DNA of 11,708 nt, taken from positions 1 to 11,708 of the forward strand of contig JABYQR010000694.1 in the NCBI GenBank assembly GCA_022592445.1, given 5' to 3'. The notes beneath the pieces were generated by a model that was not told where the DNA came from, ran no database searches, and worked only from the letters and a program-made list of their open reading frames with translations. Positions 1 to 5,545 of the stretch are shown one piece after another (position 1 is the first letter of the stretch; every line of letters begins with the position of its first letter). This DNA is from Cytidiella melzeri (lineage: Eukaryota; Basidiomycota; Agaricomycetes; Polyporales; Irpicaceae). The position numbers and the translations under genes are program-made.

Positions 1-1042
1 TTCTTTTTGTCCGCCGCGTCCACCTCCATGGGAGTGGACATATCCTTCTCCTTTGCAAAGATCTGGCCCTGTGCTTTTTCCGGATAGACCTTCTTGTGGA
101 TGTCAAGCAAGAGGTCGAGGAATTGAGGCCATGTGGTAGGGATTTGATTTTCATCTTTCCCAATCATGACGAGCCTCATGTCCTTCTCGATGACGTGCTT
201 GAGCTTGTGAATGAGCAAGTCGTCCTCGTATCCAGAAAGCCTGCCAAGCGTACGGAAGTGTTCCGCGTACTTGACGAAGTTCTTGTGCGCTAGATCCGTG
301 TTGTTAAACAAGGCGTTAAGCTCCTTTTGAGCGCCCTCCTTGTCGTCCCGTTGACCGTATTGTACTTTGAGCTTGTTTTCGAACTCTTCCCACGTTCCTA
401 TTGTCTGACCCTTCGTCAGCTTCTTGATCCACGGCTCCATGTATTGAGCCGCCGCGCCTGAGAGCCGGTTCATCGCGACGGCAATACGTTGCCTGTCAGT
501 AGCAACGTTCTCGTGGACAAGCCACAGAGAGATCTTGTTCAACCACTCGTTGAATTTGACCTTGCCGTCAGTGCCATTGAACTCAGGTGGTTCGCCAATC
601 TTAGGCTGGCGCAAGGATCCTCCTTGTCCTTGAGACAGGGGAAGCTGATTGATCTGGTTGACCACATTAGTGATCGTCGTCTTGACCATGTCGAGGTCAG
701 TGTCCATCCGCTGGACTTGTGTATCTGCAGCGCATTGTGAATAAAGGTCTTGAGCGACCTTGTCAACGTATTCCTGGAGGTTATCCTCCACAACGACAGC
801 TGAGTGTTCCATATGAGAACCATCTGATTCATCATATTGTGAACAATGGTCGTAGTTGCTTCACCCTCAATTGTGCGGGTGAAGGCCCTTTGGGCTGTAG
901 TGAGGTTATGGAAAATGTGCTGCTCAAAATTCTCAACCGAAGGGTTATAAACAATGGGAGTGATTTTCCCGAAAGGAACAGAATGGGTGAGGTTGGCGGC
1001 AGCGGGGGCAGCGTTGGATCCGGCGTTGGATTGAGTGGCCAT
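1..1042 (-). pseudogene. gag: Ty3/gypsy Gag (capsid) protein, frameshifted, 3' end beyond the window
   Basis: Gag assembles the cytoplasmic virus-like particle. The ATG at 1042 opens a frame starting MATQSNAGSN, rich in Ala and Asn. That frame is useful only to about 860. From about 860 down to base 1 a different frame stays open without a stop and reads as a typical Ty3/gypsy capsid region, including PPEFNGTDGKVKFNEWL, ISLWL, GTWEEFENKL, HKNFVKYAEHFRTLGRLSGY and DDLLIHKLKHVI. In that second frame TGA codons occur at 867-869 and 861-863, so one indel between roughly 800 and 862 must join the two halves. The zinc knuckle expected at the C terminus would lie off the left edge. The gene sits 170 nt downstream of the pre-gag ORF. 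The family call rests on motif recognition. Confidence 0.75.
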
Positions 1043-1047
1043 TGCTT

Positions 1048-1063
1048 CTAATTTCTTAGTTAG
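1048..1063 (-). promoter_or_regulatory. Possible 3' splice site just upstream of gag ATG
   Basis: On the minus strand a branch-point-like TGCTAAC (CTAAC at 1063-1059) is followed 11 nt later by AG (1049-1048), and the gag ATG comes 5 nt after that. This is the arrangement of a fungal intron acceptor. It could let a spliced mRNA skip the pre-gag ORF, using the GTGAGT donor in the LTR. The polypyrimidine content is poor and the donor is not proven. Confidence 0.3.
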
Positions 1064-1114
1064 CAAAGGATAAGCGAAATACTATTTCTAGTATAAGAAG
1101 AAGAGAAACACCAC

Positions 1115-1176
1115 TTTTCACACATTGAACTCTTGTCAGAGTTGTTTTCACACATTAAATCCTTTTCAGGAAGTTG
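1115..1176. repeat. Two-copy direct repeat between pre-gag ORF and gag
   Basis: Two adjacent ~30-32-bp units, 1115-1144 and 1145-1176, both begin TTTTCACACATT and end in GTTG, with several differences in the middle. They lie in the 170-nt spacer between the pre-gag ORF and gag. Confidence 0.7.
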
Positions 1177-1212
1177 TCACCGAGTAAAATGAGACTTGTC
1201 AGCCCATACATT

Positions 1213-1992
1213 TTATTCCATTTCCGCATATACAAAGGCGTTCATATCAAACAGTCCTTCTAGTAGCTCTAAGATGTAACCCCATCTCCGATGTATATCC
1301 ACAAAACTAATCCTGCCTAAACTCTTCAAGTCCTTTTTCAACATCCTCCATTCCCTATTTGTCATCTTGTCCGTGTGATTCTCCTTGAACCACTGTTCAA
1401 CCATGAATACACGGCCGATCAGCAGCTGAGCTTTCTCCCTGCGAGTGTTGAGCTGGTGGTTAGATGATTGCCCACCACTCGAGAAAGAGGCGTCCAGCTT
1501 CTTGAGCACGGGTTCAAGCCTTTGACAGGCTGCTGTGATCATTGGTTTGAACTCCTCTTGACGAAGTATTAACTTCGTTTTACGGAAGTGGAGAGAAGCG
1601 GGAAGAGGAGAGGGAGTGGGGATGTAAGCGCGTTGGTTGCGCTCCTCGATACGCTGGAGAAGAGAAAGCTTTTCAGCTTCCTGCTTCTCTTGCTTCTCGA
1701 TACGATCGAGAAGGCTAAGTTGAGACATGAGATGAGAGACCTGTCTCATGCAAGCCTGGTTCTCTTCATGCTCAATGGTAGTACAAGCCTGCTCCTTGAG
1801 GTCGATCCTCTTGATGAGAGGCTTGTTGTCGGGATACTTGAGCCGGCGAGGCTTGCCAGTGTCTTTGAACTTGTCGAGCGTCTCCTTGGAGACTGTAAGG
1901 CGTTCCTGAAGTCCAGTGACTTCATTACGGACAGGAATGGAGTAGGGGGCCTTGCGGCCAGACCTAGCAGCAATGAAGCGGGAAATAGGCAT
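1213..1992 (-). CDS. Pre-gag ORF of element 1, 259 codons, coiled-coil protein of unknown function
   Basis: An intact ORF starts at ATG 1992-1990, with an in-frame TGA 39 nt upstream fixing the start. It is not a Gag, Pol or Env domain I recognise. The N terminus is basic (MPISRF, then RSGRK). Residues about 90-120 form a likely coiled coil with an internal repeat, LSLLDRIEKQ and LSLLQRIEER. The C terminus carries NREWRMLKKDLKSLGRISF. The same signature, HREWQLLDWGLKTIGRISF, ends the ORF at 4738-5495 in element 2, also placed between LTR and pol. Position and a shared C-terminal motif in two divergent elements argue for a maintained element protein. Function is unknown; nucleic-acid binding or Gag assistance are only possibilities. 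Confidence 0.7.
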   Translation of the reverse strand: MPISRFIAARSGRKAPYSIPVRNEVTGLQERLTVSKETLDKFKDTGKPRRLKYPDNKPLIKRIDLKEQACTTIEHEENQACMRQVSHLMSQLSLLDRIEKQEKQEAEKLSLLQRIEERNQRAYIPTPSPLPASLHFRKTKLILRQEEFKPMITAACQRLEPVLKKLDASFSSGGQSSNHQLNTRREKAQLLIGRVFMVEQWFKENHTDKMTNREWRMLKKDLKSLGRISFVDIHRRWGYILELLEGLFDMNAFVYAEME

Positions 1993-2062
1993 GGTGACTG
2001 TGTGACAATGCGTGATGAGCTTGACAGCTCAGCGGTGTGCGAAACAATTCTCCATAAAGGAA

Positions 2063-2067
2063 AGGTC
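2063..2067. repeat. Target-site duplication AGGTC, left copy
   Basis: AGGTC directly precedes the LTR terminus TGTCACAG at 2068 and is repeated at 2793-2797 right after the other terminus CTGTTACA. A 5-bp duplication is the usual size for Ty3/gypsy integration. Confidence 0.65.
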
Positions 2068-2135
2068 TGTCACAGATTTTCAATGTTTCTACAAGACTTG
2101 CCTTACCAGGCAAGGGTATTATTGGGAATATTTAA

Positions 2136-2235
2136 GCGCTTGTCAAGCGCTTATCCAGCGCTTATCCGGCGTCTATTTAGGCGCTTATCCAGCGCTTATC
2201 TGGCACTTATCAGGTGCCTATTCCGGCGCTTATTC
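2136..2235 (+). repeat. Degenerate 11-bp tandem repeat in LTR (GCGCTTATCCA type)
   Basis: About nine consecutive units of 11 (once 12) bases begin at 2136, 2147, 2158, 2169, 2180, 2192, 2203, 2214 and 2225. Variants include GCGCTTGTCAA, GCGCTTATCCA, GCGCTTATCTG and GCACTTATCAG. The array is mirrored in the minus-strand LTR at about 3857-3956. An isolated GCGCTTATTTTCCGG also occurs in U3 of element 2 near 7729. Tandem U3 units of this kind often act as enhancers; here that is inference. Confidence 0.8.
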
Positions 2236-2321
2236 TCAGTGCCTATCAATTGATGCGCCGATGCGCCTTCTGTCTCTGATGCGCTGATGCGCTCCTTTCC
2301 TTATCTGTGTATCACATGATA

Positions 2322-2448
2322 GAACTCTCTGGAACATTGTGGAACATGCTGGAACTATGATGTCATAGTATAGAACATTCCATTAGATAATGTCATAGTT
2401 CTTAGAACCTTCTGGAAAAGTCTAGCCTTGTCTTAGAACAAGCTAGAA
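2322..2448 (+). promoter_or_regulatory. Heat-shock-element-like array in LTR U3
   Basis: GAA modules start at 2322, 2332, 2342 and 2352, exactly 10 bp apart, which matches step-type heat-shock elements. They are followed by GAAnnTTC at 2373-2380, a perfect GAAnnTTCnnGAA at 2405-2417, and two more GAA at 2436 and 2446, again 10 bp apart. The same array lies in the minus-strand LTR at about 3644-3770. The position 180-300 bp upstream of the TATA box suits an activating element. HSF1-dependent activation is inferred. Confidence 0.55.
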
Positions 2449-2622
2449 CAAGTCTAGCCTTGGAGCTGGGTCATGGGGTCAGGTCATGGGGACAATTGCT
2501 ATTGGTTGATTATTGAAGTGGCACCACTAGGGCATAGGGCATGCTTAGTAAGGTAGATTACTTCGCTTACTCATGTAGGTATTAGGGGTCTTAGGGTAGT
2601 ACCTGGGGTCCTCCCCTTCATG

Positions 2623-2630
2623 TATATATA
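2623..2630 (+). promoter_or_regulatory. TATA box of solo LTR
   Basis: TATATATA lies about 555 bp into the 725-bp LTR and is followed by a pyrimidine-rich stretch with CTCAGTC, as expected for the U3/R boundary. The mirrored copy is at about 3462-3469 on the minus strand. Confidence 0.6.
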
Positions 2631-2792
2631 GAGGCACTCCTGAGGGCATATCCCCTCAGTCTTATCCACTCTGTTGAACCAGGACTACTCAGTACCCACC
2701 AGTACTTCGCTCACCACCACTCTTACTCTCTATCTCACCACATCCCCCTCAAGTTAACCAACTTATCTGGTGAGTGTAGCATTACTGTTACA

Positions 2793-2797
2793 AGGTC
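2793..2797. repeat. Target-site duplication AGGTC, right copy
   Basis: This matches 2063-2067 and lies immediately outside the LTR end CTGTTACA. It also forms the outer end of the closing stem of the leader RNA domain, so the solo LTR landed at the base of that stem. Confidence 0.65.
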
Positions 2798-3232
2798 CTG
2801 TGTGTGCGTGGGGTAGTGCCGGCGTCAGCCTGGACTCTCTCTCCAGGTCCGGTGGTGTAAGGATCTCCGTCATGGTTCCACCCATGCGGCAAATGGTTGG
2901 CGGATCAGTATTACACTGACCCTAAGTCCGGCCAGAACAAGTTACCCGTCTACGTGCCTAGGCACTCATGGGTTTCTAGTCCTGTTGTCTAGCTCTTATA
3001 ACGAGCTGTCTGACACCAGACTCCACTATCGCCTGTGGGGAGGCACACTTTCATCATGTTGGCATAATGCCAACCCCTGCTCTGATCAGCTCTAGGAGCG
3101 TCGGGCGAGAGGGTGATTCAAGTTGTGCATATCAAGGCAAAGCCTAGACATGACTACCACTTAAAGCCTATGGTCCGGCTACCTCTATTTCTAGAGGATT
3201 TGTAGAGGGGCCCACGCACAGGCACAAGACCT
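2793..3232 (-). ncRNA. Structured RNA domain in the 5' leader of element 1 (candidate)
   Basis: Bases 3232-3211 on the minus strand pair with 2812-2793 to give a 20-bp stem with one 2-nt bulge and one G-U wobble, enclosing 398 nt. Inside lie perfect or near-perfect local hairpins at 3197-3182, 3145-3135, 3074-3058 (7 bp), 3021-3008, 3007-2991, 2965-2954, 2922-2902 (8 bp with one G-U), 2889-2867 (8 bp with one bulged base) and 2847-2829 (6 bp). In two stems the imperfect position is a G-U on the minus strand but an A-C mismatch on the plus strand, so the sense RNA of element 1 is the better-folded strand. No long ORF is present. I recognise no group I, group II, RNase P or hammerhead core. Possible roles are packaging, translation control of the downstream ORF, or a ribozyme. 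Confidence 0.4.
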
Positions 3233-3323
3233 AGAAGAAAGGGGAAAGAAACCTCCAGCACGTCCAAAGACGTGAGGGAGTAGGGGCAGTCTTATCCAAA
3301 TGTAACAGTTAAGGTTACACTCA
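3231..3323 (-). other. Possible intron spanning the LTR end and leader of element 1
   Basis: On the minus strand GTGAGT (3323-3318) lies near the 3' end of the LTR. About 90 nt later a strong pyrimidine tract, TTTCTTTCCCCTTTCTTCTAG, ends in AG at 3232-3231, the very base of the leader RNA stem. The donor is conserved in the solo LTR copy. Splicing is inferred. Confidence 0.35.
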
Positions 3324-4024
3324 CCAGATAAGTGGTTAACTTGAGGGGGAGATAGAGATATAGAGAGTAAGAGGTGTGGTGAGCGAAGTACTGGAGAGTA
3401 CAAGGTAGTCCTTTATCAACAGAGTGGATAAGACTGAGGGGTATGCCCTCAGGAGTGCCTCTATATATACATGAAGGGGAGGACCCCAGGTACTACCCTA
3501 AGACCCCTAATACCTACATGAGTAAGCGAAGTAATCTACCTTACTAAGCATGCCCTATGCCCTAGTGGTGCCACTTCAATAATCAACCAATAGCAATTGT
3601 CCCCATGACCTGACCCCATGACCCAGCTCCAAGGCTAGACTTGTTCTAGCTTGTTCTAAGACAAGGCTAGACTTTTCCAGAAGGTTCTAAGAACTATGAC
3701 ATCGTCTAATGGAATGTTCTATACTATGACATCATAGTTCCAGCATGTTCCACAATGTTCCAGAGAGTTCTATCATGTGATACACAGATAAGGAAAGGAG
3801 CGCATCAGCGCATCAGAGACAGAAGGCGCATCGGCGCATCAATTGATAGGCACTGGGAATAAGCGCCGGAACAGGCGCCTGATAAGTGCCAGATAAGCGC
3901 TGGATAAGCGCCTAAATAGACGCTGGATAAGCGCTGGATAAGCGCTTGACAAGCGCTTAAATATTCCCAATAGTACCGTTGCCTGGTAAGGCAAGTCTTG
4001 TAGAAACATTAAAAATCTGTGACA
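3301..4024 (-). mobile_element. 5' LTR of element 1
   Basis: A 724-bp unit reads TGTCACAG to CTGTTACA on the minus strand and is a near-identical inverted copy of 2068-2792. It has the same 11-bp array, heat-shock-like modules (for example TTC at 3738, 3748, 3758 and 3768), TATA and GTGAGT. Downstream on the same strand come leader, pre-gag ORF and gag, so it is most simply the 5' LTR of element 1. Its outer edge (4024) abuts the interior of element 2's LTR. The outer flank CCTCT is not repeated at its inner side, as expected for an LTR still joined to its element. Confidence 0.65.
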
Positions 4025-4304
4025 CCTCTTCCATTGATAGGGATTCCCCCAGGTCTTATTGTTCTATTGTCTTCCAACTATTGTCTTCTATCTATTGTTA
4101 GGGATTCCCCAGGGATTCCCCCAGATCTTATTGTTCTATTGTTCCTATTCTATTGTTCTATTGTTCTATTGTTCTAGCTCTATTGTTCTCCGTACCCTGG
4201 TCCTTGACAGTTACCCTGGTCTCTTATTGTTCTATAGTTACTCCAGCCCCACAGTTACTCCAGTCCCTAGTGTGGGAACTGGTGCACAGACCACCCAGAC
4301 ACAG

Positions 4305-4312
4305 TATATATA
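4305..4312 (+). promoter_or_regulatory. TATA box in 5' LTR of element 2
   Basis: TATATATA is followed by a pyrimidine-rich tract, and an identical copy lies at 8187-8194 in the 3' LTR. It would drive the genomic transcript. Confidence 0.6.
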
Positions 4313-4350
4313 GTACCCCTTACCCTCCCTGGTTCTGCATCTTGACCTCT

Positions 4351-4430
4351 TCGTCATTTGCACTGCCAGGTGAGTTACTCAATGTAACCTAGTATAAGTC
4401 TGATATTAACTTCATCATTTGCACTGCCAG
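4351..4430 (+). other. Possible LTR intron bounded by a 19-bp direct repeat
   Basis: GTGAGT at 4370-4375, a TGATATTAAC branch-like stretch and TGCCAG ending at 4430 define a 61-nt intron. The 19 bases before the donor (4351-4369) are repeated, with one change, as the last 19 bases of the intron (4412-4430). Intron length therefore equals the repeat period, as if it arose by tandem duplication. The 3' LTR preserves the same arrangement at about 8233-8312. Confidence 0.4.
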
Positions 4431-4668
4431 TATCCGGCCTCAGTGCCTGCTTGCCTGCTTATCATCGACTTTGACCTCGTTGTCGTTGTTGGAGATCTAC
4501 CCCCTTCCTCTCTACTTCACTCCCTTTTTAGGGTTATCAGCATAGCAGCAGTTGCTCCGCGATATTAGGTCAAGATACCACACAGCTACCAGCACGACTG
4601 CCCTTAGCTTGGATCAAGTCTTCCCGTTCCCCCAGTTTTAAAAAGTTTATTTCCCGCTACGTTTGAGA

Positions 4669-4737
4669 GTAAGCTATTGCCGTCCGTCTTGATGTGCTTG
4701 AGTGCTGACTTGTTCACTTTCCGTGGTTGATTCTTAG
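4669..4737 (+). other. Leader intron whose removal creates the pre-gag ORF start codon
   Basis: A donor GTAAGC at 4669, a branch-like CTGAC in GTGCTGACTTG, a pyrimidine-rich stretch and acceptor TTCTTAG ending at 4737 form a 69-nt intron. Joining A4668 to TG at 4738 gives ATG CCG, in frame with the downstream ORF. Unspliced, that frame has only GTG at this point, preceded by TGA at 4728-4730. Confidence 0.5.
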
Positions 4738-5495
4738 TGCCGAAAGAATCCCACTCCCGTTTCACTGCTTGTCCAGATCCTTTGCATAAGGATCTGAATC
4801 AAGCACATCGAGAAGTCCAGATCCATTGTGCCTTACCTAAGGCTGTGTTTGATCAACTCGATGCAGAGCACACACGTGGCAAGAGTCACAAGTACACGGA
4901 GAAGGAGCTCAAGGCTATTGCCTCCTACGTCAGTCGTCGTAAACCCAAGGGTTCTTCCCTTACACACAGATTCCCAACAGCAGAGAAGTTTGAGAAACTC
5001 CGCGCAGAGTCCAAAGAATTTGCCGCTCGTACCGCACGCGAACAAGCACAGGCTCTAGCAGATCTTCCTAAGAGGCCCTCATTAGCAGAACGCTTCACAG
5101 CCTGGCCCACTTCCAACCCTAGCGCGGCCCTCATAGCAGCAAAGCTGACTCTCATCGACTTCCATAAGCACACTCCAGAAGACCTTCGAGGCATCTTAAC
5201 CCCAAAACTCACCGCCACACTCGAATGCTTGTCAATTCTCCCAACCATCGACAAATACCACCAGCCTCACAAAGACATGAAGCTTTATTTCGAGCAGGTG
5301 AAACAGAAGTTAGAAAAGCTTTTGGAAGAGCTACCAACCCGAGCCTCTGTTGTCACTCATCGTGAGTGGCAGTTGCTGGATTGGGGATTGAAGACAATTG
5401 GGAGAATTAGTTTTACGGGTCTAAGGAGAAGTTACGAACAGGTGTTCAAACCTTTAGACAATGTTTGGGCGGACAAGTACTGCATCTTGTTCTAG
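4738..5495 (+). CDS. Pre-gag ORF of element 2, about 252 codons, unknown function
   Basis: The open frame runs from the spliced ATG (A4668 joined to 4738) to TAG at 5493-5495. The product is charged and helical, with a basic N-terminal half (SRRKPKG, HTRGKSHKYTEKELK) and a likely coiled coil around MKLYFEQVKQKLEKLLEEL. It ends with HREWQLLDWGLKTIGRISF, matching NREWRMLKKDLKSLGRISF at the C terminus of the 259-codon ORF at 1213-1992. Both begin MP, and both lie between LTR leader and the gag-pol position. I do not recognise the family. The ORF is intact although pol downstream is decayed, but the last residues may be altered by the deletion junction nearby. Confidence 0.6.
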
Positions 5496-5545
5496 GTGGA
5501 ATACAGGGTGGCTTCCCAAAGTCCCGAAAGTAGCATTTGGTCTAG
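5496..5545 (+). other. Internal deletion junction of element 2 (gag-PR-RT lost)
   Basis: The pre-gag ORF ends at 5495 and recognisable pol resumes at about 5545 with the segment just before RNase H. A complete element should have several kilobases here encoding Gag, protease and reverse transcriptase. No Gag signature, protease DTG/DSG or polymerase YxDD is present. The exact breakpoint cannot be fixed without an intact copy. Confidence 0.7.

Larger units (their letters stand above)
2068..2792 (+). mobile_element. Solo LTR of element 1's family, inserted in its leader
   Basis: A 725-bp unit runs from TGTCACAG to CTGTTACA, flanked by AGGTC on both sides. It is nearly identical in reverse complement to 3301-4024: I count roughly 25-35 differences by eye, mostly in the last 130 bp. 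Orientation is set by TATATATA at 2623-2630, followed by a pyrimidine-rich tract and a GTGAGT donor-like site near the 3' end, the same layout as the LTR of element 2. U3 carries an 11-bp tandem array (2136-2235) and a heat-shock-element-like array (2322-2448). No internal retroelement coding follows on the plus strand, hence a solo LTR. Confidence 0.7.
1..4024 (-). mobile_element. Ty3/gypsy LTR retrotransposon (element 1), 5' half, nested
   Basis: Read on the minus strand this is a coherent retrotransposon 5' half: LTR (4024-3301), leader (3300-2793 continuing at 2067-1993), pre-gag ORF (1992-1213) and gag (1042 to the edge). The leader is interrupted by a solo LTR in the opposite direction, so the two LTR copies form a large inverted repeat. 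Protease, polymerase and the 3' LTR would lie left of the window. Assigning the LTR at 3301-4024 to this element is an inference from order, orientation and distance, since the 3' LTR is not visible. The alternative is a ~1.96-kb foldback element with ~725-bp arms beginning TGTCACAG and ending CTGTGACA. That reading leaves the AGGTC repeats around the left arm unexplained. Confidence 0.6.
4025..4562 (+). repeat. 5' LTR of element 2, 5'-truncated
   Basis: This stretch aligns with 7877-8451 of the 3' LTR, starting at CCTCTTCCATTGATAGGG and ending near GCTCCGC. It contains ATTGTTCT tandem units (about 4130-4180), a TATATATA box at 4305-4312 and a GTGAGT donor-like site at 4370. Most single-base differences from the 3' LTR are C/T or G/A. 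The 3' LTR also has a short extra duplication of GACAGTTAC-type sequence. No convincing primer-binding site beginning TGG follows the end, so the exact right boundary is uncertain. Confidence 0.8.

Noticed and set aside
1588..2253. Long plus-strand ORF opposite the pre-gag ORF
   Set aside because: It is the antisense shadow of the 1213-1992 ORF, running into the solo LTR repeats.
2793..3232. Group I intron, hammerhead or RNase P RNA
   Set aside because: I could not find the conserved core words (for example AAGATATAGTCC, CTGATGA...GAAA), so only an unnamed structured RNA is claimed.
3191..3403. 70-codon minus-strand ORF
   Set aside because: It spans the LTR end, the putative intron and the base of the RNA stem, and has no conserved counterpart in the solo LTR copy.
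2068..4024. A DNA transposon or foldback element with ~725-bp terminal inverted repeats
   Set aside because: The arms carry LTR features (TG...CA ends, U3 repeats, TATA, donor site), the left arm has its own 5-bp duplication, and the two outer flanks (AGGTC and CCTCT) do not match.
4130..4180. Heat-shock elements in ATTGTTCT repeats of element 2's LTR
   Set aside because: The TTC modules recur every 8 bp, not 5 or 10, so they do not fit HSF spacing.
4561..4600. Primer-binding site after the 5' LTR of element 2
   Set aside because: No clear TGG-starting match to a tRNA 3' end; the sequence after GCTCCGC differs between the two LTR flanks as expected but cannot be assigned.
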